Below, one piece after another: positions 7,701 to 16,724 of a stretch of 64,000 nucleotides of DNA. Every line of letters starts with the position of its first letter. Position 1 is the stretch's first letter. The translations under genes and the position numbers were made by a program. The notes under the pieces are model-generated. The model ran no database searches and was not told the DNA's origin. It saw only the letters and a list, made by a program, of their open reading frames with translations. This stretch comes from Methanosarcina acetivorans C2A (GTDB lineage Archaea > Halobacteriota > Methanosarcinia > Methanosarcinales > Methanosarcinaceae): NCBI RefSeq assembly GCF_000007345.1, contig NC_003552.1:620001-684000 (forward strand), written 5' to 3'.

Positions 7701-10268
7701 TTATTGCACGCCTCTGAAGTAATGCCCCGCGGTAAAACCTTTTCCGAGACTCTCACATTTTTCCTTTATCTTCTCTCCGGTCTCGCAAAACGCATCAATT
7801 GCCTTTCTGTACTCTGCTGTAACTCGCCTGATTTCTTCTGCGCTGTCCATCCCGAGCGTTTCAATCCTCAGGCTTGCAACTCCGCTTTCGACAAGTAAGG
7901 GGATATATTCGAGCATGCAGAGGGACCTTGAGTTCAAAAGGTGAGTCCGGCACTGGTAGTCCATGAGGAGAGGAAATTCATATTTCTTTTCATCTACCAG
8001 AGTAAAGTTTCCTGAGGCACAGGGCGCACTGCATTTGCTTCCTGCTTTCCCTAGCAGCCCACCTACCAGGCAGTGCTCGGATTCCATCAGTTCGAGGCGG
8101 CCGTGGACGATGCATTCGGCAGGTCCGTAAGTCGCTACTTCTTTTAGCTCTTCAAGCGTTAGTTCGGGAGACAGTACCGCCATTTCTGCCCAGTTCTGCA
8201 AAAGGAGGGCAAAGGTGTAACCGTTATAGATATTCAGGGGACTGCCTGCAATACACGGAACCTTTTTTTCTTTTGCAAGGTTAAACGTCCCTAGATTTGA
8301 AACAAGGACTCCGTCAGCTCCGAACTTTTCCGCACGGGAAAAAAGTTCTTCTACCTGTTCCATCCCGGAATCCTTAACGATTTTTGGAGTATTAAAATAG
8401 ATTTTTCTGCCTGCAGCCCTGGATTTCATGACTGCGTTCTCAAAAATAGAGTCCGGCTTTCCGCCGGAAAGCCCCTCTTTATTGGAGGCTTTCTCTCCTT
8501 CGGTTGCTTTTGGCTTCCTGAAAAGCCCTTCTCCGAAATATACACAATCAGCTCCTCCTGCAATTGCTCCTTCCAACCCCTCGGGGGAATATACGGAAAC
8601 CGAAAGTAAGGGCTTTTTTGCAAGTTTTTGAGCTTTTGTTCCCTCTATTCCCTTTATTCCTTCTGTCTTTTTTTCTCCGGGGGCAGGGAGCTGCAGATTC
8701 TCGAGAGGCTTCCGCTTCCACTTTGAGACACGCAGGTTTTCAAGCTGCAGAACCGCTTTTGTCCTCAGCTCGTTCAGCTTTCCTACGGGAATAAAGATGT
8801 CCCCTTCAACATTTACATTAAGTTCGGATGCCTCAAATAGAGTGTTTCCAAGCTTGGTGAGCTGTTTTTCGATCTGGGCTTTTGAGGTCGGGAGCTTTTC
8901 TGCTTCCTCAACAAGATATTCGGATTCCACAGTAACTACATTTGAATCGCTGTCTTTTATCCCGAGCCGGGCAGGTTTTCCGGGGGTAAGGGTTGCTGTG
9001 AGGGATACAGGGATCTTTGGCCTCAGGGTTCCTGATTCGCTTTCTTTTTTCAGGGAATCCATAAGCTTCTTGTCATGAGTCCTGTAGACCGTGCTTCCTG
9101 AGGGCGCCCTTGAATCAAAGGGGATTTCCACGACTTCCCCTTTCCCTGCGCTGTATACGGGGCCTTTTTCAGTATACATCGAAGAGATGATTTTTCCCTT
9201 ATCTTCCGGTCTGGTCTCGGCGTTTTCGACCATTATCCCGTCTCCCGGGCGGAGGGTGTTTGAGAGTTTTACACGGATTCGCTTTGTGCGCCGGTCATAG
9301 CTGACGATCTTGCCTGCAGGAATCCCGCGGTTGTGGGGGTTTTCCCGGCTCATGAGTTTTCCACGTGGGTTTTCGAAAAAGTAGCCTGAGGTAAAACCGC
9401 GGTTAAAAAGCTGGGTAAGAGTCTCCTGCTCCTCTTCGGATACAAAATACCTGGCAGGGTTTTTAAAGTACCTGTCAATCAGGCGGCGGTAGATCCTTAC
9501 AACTCCTGCAACATACTCAGGTCTTTTCATCCTGCCTTCTATTTTGAAGGATTCTATCCCGGCTTCAATGAGGGCTCCGAGGTATGAAGCCGTGTTAAGG
9601 TCCCTGGGACTTAAAAGGTAACTACCGCCTGTTTTAACCTGCTTGCCTGCACAGTACAACCTGTACTTTTTGCGGCACGGCTGGGCGCAGTATCCCCTGT
9701 TCCCGCTCCTCCCCCCTATAAGACTGCTCAGGAGGCACTGGCCCGAATAGGAAATGCAGAGGGCTCCGTGTACAAAAACCTCTATCTCCATATCACTTTT
9801 TTCTTTTATCTTTCTGATCTCTTCAAGCGAAGTTTCCCTTGAGAGTACGACCCTTTCGATTCCCAGATCCTTTGCAAAAGCAACTCCTTCACTATTGTGC
9901 AGGGTCATCTGCGTGCTTGCATGGAGAGGAAGGTCAGGCAGGTATTTTCTGGAAAGGGCAATAAGTCCCGGGTCCTGAATGATAATCGCGTCTGCTCCCG
10001 TTTCTCTTAGCCGGGAAAGCAGTATAAGTGCACTTTCAACTTCCCCTTCCTTGAGCAGGGTGTTTACGGTTACGTATATTTTTACGCCCCTGAGATGGGC
10101 ATAATCAATAGCTTGTTCAAGCTCTTCCTCTGAAAAATTAGATGCATATCCCCGGGCGCTAAAAGCCCTGGCTCCTATATATACAGCGTCAGCTCCGTTT
10201 TCCACAGCTGCCTTCAGGGCTTCCATGCCGCCAGCCGGTGCCAGCAGTTCAGGTTTTGCAGGTTTCAT
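7701..10268 (-). CDS. Peptidase U32 family protein with DUF3656 region
   Basis: An 855-residue member of family U32, related to bacterial YhbU/YegQ/RlhA proteins. Several of these are now known to act in hydroxylation of tRNA or rRNA rather than as proteases. The N-terminal TIM-barrel-like domain begins PELLAPAGGMEALKAAVENGADAVYIG. The diagnostic U32 segment is FVHGALCISYSGQC followed by GNRGYCAQPCRKKY, with cysteines that could hold an Fe-S cluster. A middle beta domain (about residues 300-520) matches DUF3656. A second barrel follows (SVSVYSPEGLEGAIAGGADCVYFG), with its own Cys motif (ECIVHGRLELMESEHC ... CSAPCASG). Two U32-like halves in one chain are usual for the long archaeal/bacterial form. 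The exact substrate in Methanosarcina is unknown. Confidence 0.88.
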   Translation of the reverse strand: MKPAKPELLAPAGGMEALKAAVENGADAVYIGARAFSARGYASNFSEEELEQAIDYAHLRGVKIYVTVNTLLKEGEVESALILLSRLRETGADAIIIQDPGLIALSRKYLPDLPLHASTQMTLHNSEGVAFAKDLGIERVVLSRETSLEEIRKIKEKSDMEIEVFVHGALCISYSGQCLLSSLIGGRSGNRGYCAQPCRKKYRLYCAGKQVKTGGSYLLSPRDLNTASYLGALIEAGIESFKIEGRMKRPEYVAGVVRIYRRLIDRYFKNPARYFVSEEEQETLTQLFNRGFTSGYFFENPRGKLMSRENPHNRGIPAGKIVSYDRRTKRIRVKLSNTLRPGDGIMVENAETRPEDKGKIISSMYTEKGPVYSAGKGEVVEIPFDSRAPSGSTVYRTHDKKLMDSLKKESESGTLRPKIPVSLTATLTPGKPARLGIKDSDSNVVTVESEYLVEEAEKLPTSKAQIEKQLTKLGNTLFEASELNVNVEGDIFIPVGKLNELRTKAVLQLENLRVSKWKRKPLENLQLPAPGEKKTEGIKGIEGTKAQKLAKKPLLSVSVYSPEGLEGAIAGGADCVYFGEGLFRKPKATEGEKASNKEGLSGGKPDSIFENAVMKSRAAGRKIYFNTPKIVKDSGMEQVEELFSRAEKFGADGVLVSNLGTFNLAKEKKVPCIAGSPLNIYNGYTFALLLQNWAEMAVLSPELTLEELKEVATYGPAECIVHGRLELMESEHCLVGGLLGKAGSKCSAPCASGNFTLVDEKKYEFPLLMDYQCRTHLLNSRSLCMLEYIPLLVESGVASLRIETLGMDSAEEIRRVTAEYRKAIDAFCETGEKIKEKCESLGKGFTAGHYFRGVQ

Positions 10269-10356
10269 CAGTTGGGATTACAGAGGATGCTCTTAATTAA
10301 GCTTTGGCATCCTTTTCCTGCCGGATAACTCAAGGGGCTAAAATCAAAGGGTTCTA

Positions 10357-10420
10357 AAATCAAGGATTATGGGAAACAAAATGTTCTGAAATCAAGGATT
10401 ATGGGAAACAAAATGTTCTA
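10357..10420. repeat. Two tandem copies of a 32-bp unit upstream of the U32 gene
   Basis: A 32-bp unit starting aaatcaaggattatggga and ending aaatgttct(g/a) occurs at 10357-10388 and again at 10389-10420. Shortened pieces (aaatcaaagggttct before, aaatcaaaagg after) flank it, showing decay or growth at the edges. It is non-coding. Confidence 0.9.
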
Positions 10421-10524
10421 AAATCAAAAGGAGGAACACCAAGAATAAAAAGTAAAAAGTAAAAAACAAAAAAGGGTTAGACTGCAGAGCTACCGGACAG
10501 AGTCCGATAGAATGTTTTTTCGGG

Positions 10525-10926
10525 TTATGCCTTTGGCCCTATTATCCAGGTAATGATCCTATCGCTTTTCTTATCTTTTGAGGTTTCGCAGAGTATCTTT
10601 CCCTCATGCATGTGGGATTCACAGGAATAGCTGACTTTGTCTTGCTTCCCTATGTACTTGAAGTGTATCTTGAAATATCCTTCCGAACACCCTATTCCGT
10701 ATTTTATCCAGCCTTCAATGTCCGCTCCACCTTCGCAGCTTCCTTCGCATGCAACCAGTCCAAAACTCTTTTCCTCGTAAGACCCAATCTTTTCTGGAGC
10801 AATGTGGCTTTTTTTGTACATTCCCTTCTCGATTTTCTGAGCCTGAAGTACAAAGTCATCACCGGTGTTGTTAAGGATCTTCAACTGCAAACCTTCAAGA
10901 GTTTCCATGTTTTCTGTTTCTGACAT
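10525..10926 (-). CDS. Unrecognised 133-residue protein
   Basis: I do not recognise this protein. It starts at ATG 10926 behind GGGGTAA and has no signal peptide or membrane segment, so it is probably cytoplasmic. The sequence alternates short strands (LQLKILNNTGDDFVLQAQ, WIKYGIGCSEGYFKIHFKYIG, KVSYSCESHM) with glycines, suggesting a small beta-sandwich. There are five cysteines (ACEGSCEGG, GCSEG, SCESH, LCET). The general look (N-terminal beta strand, 'C-x-G ... G-x-I-x-Y') is faintly like aegerolysins, but I cannot support that family. It is a single gene between the U32 and mazG genes. Confidence 0.6.
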   Translation of the reverse strand: MSETENMETLEGLQLKILNNTGDDFVLQAQKIEKGMYKKSHIAPEKIGSYEEKSFGLVACEGSCEGGADIEGWIKYGIGCSEGYFKIHFKYIGKQDKVSYSCESHMHEGKILCETSKDKKSDRIITWIIGPKA

Positions 10927-11273
10927 CTTCGATTACCCCGAGAAATAACAAATCAGATAAAACTCCGAACAAGAGATTGCCTCTAATAAATAAAAAAGTA
11001 TCTCAAAATCTCTGAAACTGAGTATTTTTATAATTATATCTAATTGGAGAGAATAAAATTGATAGCATCGGCTCTGGACAGATTAAATCCCTTAAAAACA
11101 GGTTGTCCTGAAAAAGCAGATTATTCCCAAAAAACTTTTTGTTTTGAAAAAGTAGAATCCTTGAAAGTGGGATCATGAGGATTCTCACTTTTGAATACCG
11201 TGGTCCCAATTCTCAGGTTTTTCTGCTTGAACAAAACCGCCTGAACAAAAACTAACTCCGAACTTCTGTATCC

Positions 11274-11561
11274 TCAGTCAGTGCAAATGCAGGGTTTTTG
11301 ACTGCAGGTAGGGCAAACTCCAGGGTATTTTTTAAGAAAGGCTTCTTCAAGGTCAATTCCGTAAAGGTTGGCAAGAGCTCCTATCCAGGCAAAACAGTCC
11401 GCAAGTTCTTCTTCTATATTTTCGGGTTCTTCTCTGCGAATAGCTTCGGCAAGTTCTCCTACTTCTTCAACCAGCCAGAGCATGGTAGCCTTCCCACCTC
11501 GCCTTTTGTCGTTATGGGCGTAGAGTTCATACATAAGCTTCTGAAACTTGGAAATCTCCAT
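11274..11561 (-). CDS. MazG-like nucleotide pyrophosphohydrolase
   Basis: Predicted to hydrolyse nucleoside triphosphates to monophosphate and pyrophosphate, a house-cleaning function. The 95-residue chain carries the all-alpha NTP-PPase metal motif: LVEEVGELAEAIR (EExxE) then EEELADCFAWIGALAN (ExxD). It ends in a short cysteine-rich tail CPTCSQKPCICTD that could bind zinc, as seen in some archaeal members. It is 47 nt downstream of hisF on the same strand and likely shares its transcript. Confidence 0.88.
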   Translation of the reverse strand: MEISKFQKLMYELYAHNDKRRGGKATMLWLVEEVGELAEAIRREEPENIEEELADCFAWIGALANLYGIDLEEAFLKKYPGVCPTCSQKPCICTD

Positions 11562-11608
11562 TCTTCTCTCTCCTGCCTCTCCTGTTTTGCCCTCAGTTTT
11601 TCTAGCAT

Positions 11609-12430
11609 TCAGAGCCTTACAGGGATTTCCCGCTCTCTCAGGTATTCTTTAACTTCCCATATCGAATATTCACTGAAGTGGAAAATGCTTGCTGCAAGGG
11701 CTGCATCGGCTTTTCCTTCGGAAAATCCTTCGTAGATGTGCTGCGGGTTCCCTACTCCTCCGGAGGCGATGATGGGAATGTCGAGCTCTTCGGAGAGCTT
11801 TCTTGTAATCGGTAGGTCGTAGCCAGCACAGGTCCCGTCCCGATCCATGCTTGTAAGGAGGATTTCGCCGGACCCCAGTTCTTCAGCTTTTTTTGCCCAC
11901 TGCACGGCATCAATCCCTGTCGCTTCCCTGCCTCCGTAAATTACCACTTCGTACCAGGCCGGGGTCCCGTCTTCAAGTTCCAGGACGGTTTTGTCGGGAT
12001 TATTCTTTATATCGGTATTTCGCCTGCAGTCAATCGCAGTAACGATACACTGGGCCCCGAATATATCCGAAGACTCTTTGATAAAATCAGGATTCTTTAC
12101 TGCCGAGGTATTGACCGAAACCTTATCCGCGCCTGCCCTGAGGATCTGGCGGATTGCGTCGATCGAACTGATCCCGCCTCCCACTGTGAGGGGAATGAAA
12201 ACCTCATCTGCAGTCCTTTCGATTACATCGATCATTGTTTCCCTTCCGTGGGCTGAAGCTGTGATATCCAGGAAAACAAGTTCATCTGCGCCGTCTTCAT
12301 TATAACGCTTGGCGAGCTCCACAGGGTCTCCGGCCTCTTTCAGGTCCACAAACTCCACACCCTTGACTACACAGCCGCCTGCCCTGTCAAGGGTCACATC
12401 AAGGCATGGTATTATTCTTTTGGTGAGCAT
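11609..12430 (-). CDS. hisF: Imidazole glycerol phosphate synthase cyclase subunit HisF
   Basis: With the glutaminase HisH, HisF turns PRFAR and ammonia into imidazole glycerol phosphate and AICAR, linking histidine and purine synthesis. At 273 residues it is slightly longer than the usual 250-255. The beta/alpha barrel begins [12 protein letters not shown] with catalytic Asp11. The second catalytic aspartate is in [10 protein letters not shown]. Phosphate-binding glycines are in LTVGGGISS and [12 protein letters not shown]. The chain is complete and all key residues are present. No other his gene is adjacent; hisF stands apart from a his operon. Confidence 0.96.
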   Translation of the reverse strand: MLTKRIIPCLDVTLDRAGGCVVKGVEFVDLKEAGDPVELAKRYNEDGADELVFLDITASAHGRETMIDVIERTADEVFIPLTVGGGISSIDAIRQILRAGADKVSVNTSAVKNPDFIKESSDIFGAQCIVTAIDCRRNTDIKNNPDKTVLELEDGTPAWYEVVIYGGREATGIDAVQWAKKAEELGSGEILLTSMDRDGTCAGYDLPITRKLSEELDIPIIASGGVGNPQHIYEGFSEGKADAALAASIFHFSEYSIWEVKEYLREREIPVRL

Positions 12431-13026
12431 CTAAGGGATTATGAAATTAACTGTTATTAAAAGCTTATTGAAATTGAGTGGGAGAAGTCCTGAAGACAGC
12501 AGGCTGCCAGAATAAGCAGAGACAAAATAACCCCCGGTGGGCTGTTATTAACTCGTTGGCTTCTTGCAGAGTCCCGGCAGAGATCTTCCGTTTTTCTCCC
12601 CCTGTGCCGCAAGGGGCTCGGGTCAACCGTCAGTCCAATAAAATGCGGTCTAAAAGCCGGCGTCGCAATTAAGAGAGATAGATCTTGAAGGAAATATCCC
12701 CGGGCCGAAAGAATACTTTCTCTTTTCCAGAATATGCTTTTTCAAGTCACATGGACTATAAGCGCTCCGGCCAGCCGATCCGGAGGTCATGCAAAAAAGC
12801 AGAAAAAGCAGATCTTAAATGCTAAAACCCATCAAGTAGTCCTCTTGGGCGCAACTCACTTCTTAACCCATAAATAGTCTGCTTGAGCGGAGCGAAACAG
12901 ACCGCGTACTGTTGCGATTACATCGCAACTCCCAGAAAATCTATGATTTTCTTGTGATCCCGGGGCGCAATTCGGGAAGGACAGCGCACTGCAGAGCCGC
13001 AACTCTGCTGGCGCAACTCTGCCGGT
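12431..13026. other. GC-richer non-coding stretch with several inverted repeats
   Basis: No gene is supportable in these 600 bp. Near 12525-12550 an AATAAC ... GTTATT stem encloses a GC-rich core. Near 12877-12902 GTCTG ... CAGAC flanks the word gagcggagcg. At 12911-12929 GTTGCGAT-TAC-ATCGCAAC is a perfect hairpin. The word GCAACTC recurs four times between 12850 and 13020. The stretch is richer in G+C than neighbouring intergenic DNA and could hold a structured RNA. It lacks the signatures of SRP RNA or RNase P RNA that I looked for. Confidence 0.4.
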
Positions 13027-13491
13027 TCAGCCAAAAATATTCATTACACGGGCGCCTTCAAGTCTCGACATTTCTATTTCGGAACATTCCAGCACTTTCT
13101 TTCTGATCCTTATGGGGGCTCCCACTCTGAGGGCAAGAGCGATACAGTCGCTTGGTCTGGCATCAAACTGCATTATGTTATTGTCCTTTCTGACCAGGAG
13201 GCGGGCATAATAGACTTTGTCTACCTTGTCATCGATCATTACGCCCTCAATCTTTATTTCCAGGCGGTCGAAAATATTGACCATGAGATCATGGGCCATC
13301 GGGCGAGGAGGAGAGATATTTTTAATCACATTTCCTATTGAAAGGGCTTCCAGATGTCCTATATATATGGGAAGCATCTCACCTTTCAAATTCTCTAAAA
13401 GTACAACAGGGGTCGGGTCACTGAAAACATCGACTATATAGACATCCTTAACATAAATTTCTTCAAAATCTTCGTAGTCATCGATGTCCAT
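13027..13491 (-). CDS. Bifunctional nuclease (BFN/DUF151) family protein
   Basis: A 154-residue cytoplasmic protein of the PF02577 family, whose characterised plant and bacterial members show DNase/RNase activity. Diagnostic stretches are VVLLENLKGEMLPIYIGHLEALSIGNVIKN and ARLLVRKDNNIMQFDARPSDCIALALRVGAPIRI, where the D-A-R-P-S-D-x-I-A-L-A motif is the family hallmark. Length is as expected. The first ten residues are strongly acidic (MDIDDYEDFEE). It stands alone, 112 nt downstream of the first pcm gene on the same strand. Confidence 0.9.
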   Translation of the reverse strand: MDIDDYEDFEEIYVKDVYIVDVFSDPTPVVLLENLKGEMLPIYIGHLEALSIGNVIKNISPPRPMAHDLMVNIFDRLEIKIEGVMIDDKVDKVYYARLLVRKDNNIMQFDARPSDCIALALRVGAPIRIRKKVLECSEIEMSRLEGARVMNIFG

Positions 13492-13603
13492 ATCCAGTAG
13501 TTAATTTAACAAATATTAATACCTTTTTTAATTTTTTTTAATTTATTAAAGGAGATGCGTATACCCTGATTCATACTTTTTCTGGTGCCAAATTTTTGCA
13601 TAT

Positions 13604-14314
13604 TCAACTTCTTGGGAAGCCATGTCTTCCAAGCATAGGCACGAAGATAACTTCACCTTTTCTTTTCTTATATATGTTGCCATTGCTATCTTTTTTAACC
13701 CTGATAAGTTCCTGGGAATAATCTCCTACAGGAATTACCATTATTCCTCCAGGCTTTAACTGTTCCAACAGAGCCTTGGGGATGGTGGGGGCCGCGCATG
13801 TTACAGCGATCCTGTCATAAGGTGCATATCTGGGATAACCCATTGACCCATTCTCAAGTAATACTGTAACATTATCGTACCCCATTTGCTCCAGGTTCTT
13901 TCTTGCAAAATTTACAAGAGGTTCTATGCGTTCCACACTGTATATATGTCCGGTTTTTCCTACGAGCTCTGCCATTACTGCAGCGTTATATCCGGACCCG
14001 GTTCCAATTTCCAGGACTTTATGCCCTTCAGACAGCTCCAGGATTTCACACATAAGCGCAACCGTATGAGGGGTGGATATTGTTTGCCCATGACCGATTT
14101 CTAGAGGTCTGTCCGTATAAGCTGCCCTTTGCTCATATTCCGGAACAAACCTGTGTCTGGGAACACGGAACATGGCCTTGAGCACTTTTTTATCCCGTAC
14201 GATATCTTCAAGCCCTTCTACAAGGAGCTTGCGAAGCTTTTCGAATTCTTTTTCTTCTTTTTTTCTTCTCCTGCTATCCTTGATATAGTCCTTTTCGGAA
14301 ATCGCGTTGACCAG
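13604..14314 (-). CDS. pcm: Protein-L-isoaspartate O-methyltransferase, copy 1 (start uncertain)
   Basis: Methylates L-isoaspartyl residues in aged proteins with SAM so that they can revert. The PIMT hallmarks are present: [29 protein letters not shown], motif [19 protein letters not shown], and [31 protein letters not shown]. The first canonical start is GTG 14185, giving 193 residues, but this removes a conserved N-terminal helix. In frame upstream lies [21 protein letters not shown], which belongs to the family, and no ATG, GTG or TTG occurs before the TAG stop. A GAGGGG ribosome site lies 6 nt upstream of CTG 14312-14314, so I place the start there (236 residues). The region overlaps a decayed zinc-protein gene. 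If CTG is not used, the copy may be crippled. Confidence 0.75.
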
Positions 14315-14448
14315 AACAATCCCCTCTTTCTAGCAAATTTTTTTATGTATTTTGCAAGCACAATGTCGCCTTTTCTGGACCTGAACACCCCCGTTCCTGG
14401 CTTTTATCGGTGAAAAGGCGTGTATTTCCCGATTTTTTCCATCTTCAT
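14218..14448 (-). pseudogene. Relic of the HVO_0476-type zinc protein gene (C-terminal part)
   Basis: Just downstream of pcm copy 2, one frame reads [22 protein letters not shown], nearly identical to [22 protein letters not shown] at the end of the intact zinc protein gene at 15158. DNA similarity begins at gaaaaaatcggg (near 14437), matching gaaaaagttggg of the intact gene. At least one extra base (in the GGGGGTG run) and other shifts break the frame. The frame then runs through the pcm copy 1 N-terminus and stops at TAG 14218-14220. The relic shows that a zinc protein plus pcm pair was duplicated and this zinc copy was lost. Confidence 0.8.
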
Positions 14449-14460
14449 TTCTCTCCTTTT

Positions 14461-15216
14461 TTAAAACCCGTATTTGCCTATCAAAGGTACGAAAACAACT
14501 CCCCCTCTTTTTTCTTCGTGTATCTTGCCTTCAGGATCTTTCTTAATTCTGACCAGTTCCTGGATATAGTCCCCCACGGGAATTATCATTATTCCTCCGG
14601 GTTTCAACTGCTCCAGCAGAGGCTCGGGAATATCGGGAGCTGCGCATGTTACAACTATCCTGTCATAGGGAGCACATTTGGAGTAGCCCATGGACCCGTC
14701 ATCAAGCAGCACTGTAACGTTTTCATAGCCCGCTTTTTTCAGGTTCTCCCTGGCAAAATCCACAAGGGGCTCGATGCGTTCAACAGTATAAACATGCCCG
14801 CTTTTTCCTACCAACTCCCCCATTACTGCTGCGTTATAACCTGACCCTGCCCCAATTTCCAGGACTTTTAGCCCTTCCGAAAGCTCAAGGAGATCACACA
14901 TGATAGCAACCATATGAGGGGCAGAGATAGTTTGCCCGAAGCCGATCTCAAGGGGTGTATCAATATAAGCCCCTTTTTTCGCGTATTCCGGGACAAATAA
15001 ATGCCTGGGGACCCTGAGCATGGCTTTGAGGACTTTTTCATCCGCTCCGTGGATTCCAATTCTTCTTATGAGACGCTCTCGCATCTCTTCGAGTTGATGC
15101 AGTTCTTCCTGGTTTTCTTCCTGTTTTCTTTTGTCCTTTTTTTCGCTGTGGCCTTTTTTACCACGGTCCTCTGCTGCTCCCACGCTGACCTGACCCTTCT
15201 CTTTTCTTTCTGGCAA
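14461..15216 (-). CDS. pcm: Protein-L-isoaspartate O-methyltransferase, copy 2
   Basis: A complete PIMT paralogue of 251 residues. Key motifs are [66 protein letters not shown] and [33 protein letters not shown]. It has a highly charged N-terminal extension of about 45 residues (MPERKEKGQ ... [20 protein letters not shown]). This lies over the 3' end of the upstream zinc protein gene, with a 59-nt overlap in a different frame. It is much like copy 1 downstream in sequence and layout. Translational coupling with the zinc protein gene is likely. Confidence 0.93.
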
Positions 15217-15793
15217 ATATGCGTTTTACATATTTTGCAAGTACAACGTCCCCTTTTCTTGATCTGAAATTCCCGTCCCGGACCTTGATTTTGCTAATGA
15301 AAAGCCTGGTGTTCCCAACTTTTTCTTCCGCTCCCACTACAAATTCATAGTCCCCGGGAACGCGTTTTTCTATTACTTCCGTTTTTTCAGTTCCTTCCTG
15401 TGCGGAGAATTTTACCGTTACTTCGTCAATTGCCCTGCCCCACACAGTTTCGATTTCTTCTGCCTTTCCTGCATTGACCCTTTTTCCTCCGGCTTCAAGG
15501 GAGGTGATCAGAATGGGACATACTATTCCGCTTTCTTCGTCATCAACAACCAGCTCATCATCCACCTGAAGTACAGTCTCGGAGTCTAGCTCGGTTTTGA
15601 AGGTATTTGAGACGTCCATCTTGCTGACGATGACCTTTAATCTGACATTTTTCGGGGTTTTCATCTTTGCAGGATGCACCTGACCGCATTCCATACAGCG
15701 GACAAGGGGACTCTGTCCTTCTTTCAAAACTTCATGCGTGACTTCCTCTTGCGGGGAACAGGAAGGGCACTCAATCTCAATTTCTCTTATCAT
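15158..15793 (-). CDS. HVO_0476-family zinc finger protein
   Basis: A 211-residue archaeal protein with an N-terminal zinc ribbon, [10 protein letters not shown] ... [10 protein letters not shown] (two CxxC pairs about 20 residues apart). A beta-rich region follows ([20 protein letters not shown] ... [32 protein letters not shown]). The C-terminal basic segment is [23 protein letters not shown]. This matches the widely conserved haloarchaeal/methanogen family named after HVO_0476, whose function is unknown; nucleic acid binding is plausible from the ribbon and basic tail. The conserved pairing with pcm (overlap of 59 nt, repeated twice here) suggests a functional link with protein repair or translation. 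Confidence 0.85.
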
Positions 15794-16079
15794 AGTCTAA
15801 TCAGTAGATGGATTCAAAATACTAAATACTTAACTTCTCCGGTGATGTTTTCTTCCGAAGGCATCCTCCAGGAGAAGTCAGGACTTGAGAAAATTCCACT
15901 AAAAATGAACTCAAGATATCGAAGAAGAGTAAAAAAGCAAATAACTTCCTATTTCGGACCCGAATTTTTTCTTTTCCAAGGAAGGCTCCGAAGACTCTCG
16001 GCGCGCGGAGAACCAGGCTTAAAAGCTACTTGAGGATGTTCCGGGCAATACCGGCCAATTTTCCGGGAGGTTTCGCAAA

Positions 16080-16565
16080 TTATGTTTCCTGTACTATGTC
16101 GAAGGCTTCTGAAGGGGTGGGAACTCCGATCATATTTTCCAGAGCTGCGGGGTGTTTTTGTCTCCCTTTCCTTCTCTTTGCGAAAGCTATTTCGTCAAGA
16201 GGTCTTGCCCAGATTGTGTCCAGTTCCTCTGCGAGGGCAGAAGGCACGCGCCTGACTCCTACCTGGAGCGAGGTTATAATATACTGGTTTCCATCACTGT
16301 TTCTTCCTGAATCCAGAACTATTTCCTCATCTTTGTGAAGAAGTTCTCCTGCATTCAGTTTTACCCAACGGGTGAAGGGTCGCTCGATCCTGTTTACATA
16401 AACTCTTACGCTTATTTTGTCAGGGGTTTTCAGTCCTGAGGCAGTGTAGACAAGTCCGCAATTAAGACAGTGTACCATAGGGCTTATTCCGAATTTTATC
16501 AGTTCGTGAGAAACTTTTTCCTCCGGTGAACAGGAGGGGCATTCGATATTGATATGTTGTGTCAT
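16080..16565 (-). CDS. Shorter HVO_0476-family paralogue
   Basis: A 161-residue protein homologous to the first three-quarters of the neighbouring zinc protein: zinc ribbon CPSCSPEEKVSHE ... VHCLNCGLVY, then DKISVRVYVNRIERPFTRWVKLNAGEL, YIITSLQVGVRRVPSALAEELDTIWARPLDEI. After this it leaves the family (AFAKRRKGRQKHPAALENMIGVPTPSEAFDIVQET), so the C-terminal beta/basic region of the 211-residue paralogue is absent. It may be a naturally shorter subfamily or an old truncation. The 286 bp that follow it contain no recognisable remainder of the domain. The start ATG 16565 leaves about 100 bp to the divergent rbkR operator region. Confidence 0.8.
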   Translation of the reverse strand: MTQHINIECPSCSPEEKVSHELIKFGISPMVHCLNCGLVYTASGLKTPDKISVRVYVNRIERPFTRWVKLNAGELLHKDEEIVLDSGRNSDGNQYIITSLQVGVRRVPSALAEELDTIWARPLDEIAFAKRRKGRQKHPAALENMIGVPTPSEAFDIVQET

Positions 16566-16678
16566 AGCAAGTCTGCATTTCTAATTCTCATTATCCTACT
16601 TAATTGTTTCGTAAAACTTTTTATATTAATATTAGGAATACCGCTTCCGTTTGCCTTCTACCTTACTCAATATCAAAA

Positions 16679-16724
16679 GTTTTATTATAATGAAACGCGT
16701 AGTCTAACATCTCATTATTGAGAT
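16679..16724. promoter_or_regulatory. Two palindromes in front of rbkR, candidate RbkR operators
   Basis: An 18-bp near-palindrome GTTTTATTATAATGAAAC (16679-16696, one mismatched pair) contains a TATA-like core. A perfect palindrome ATCTCA-TTAT-TGAGAT follows at 16709-16724 and overlaps the first possible start codon. RbkR proteins are known to autoregulate by binding palindromes upstream of their own and rib genes. That these are the sites is an inference. Confidence 0.45.

Noticed and set aside
8426-9300. Several open frames opposite or inside the U32 peptidase gene
   Set aside because: They are shadows of a long, clearly conserved coding frame and none has family features.
12431-12672. 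SRP RNA, RNase P RNA or a 64-residue gene in this region
   Set aside because: The conserved SRP helix 8 bases and the RNase P GAGGAAAGTCC-type core are absent on both strands, and the short open frame has no ribosome site or recognisable protein features.
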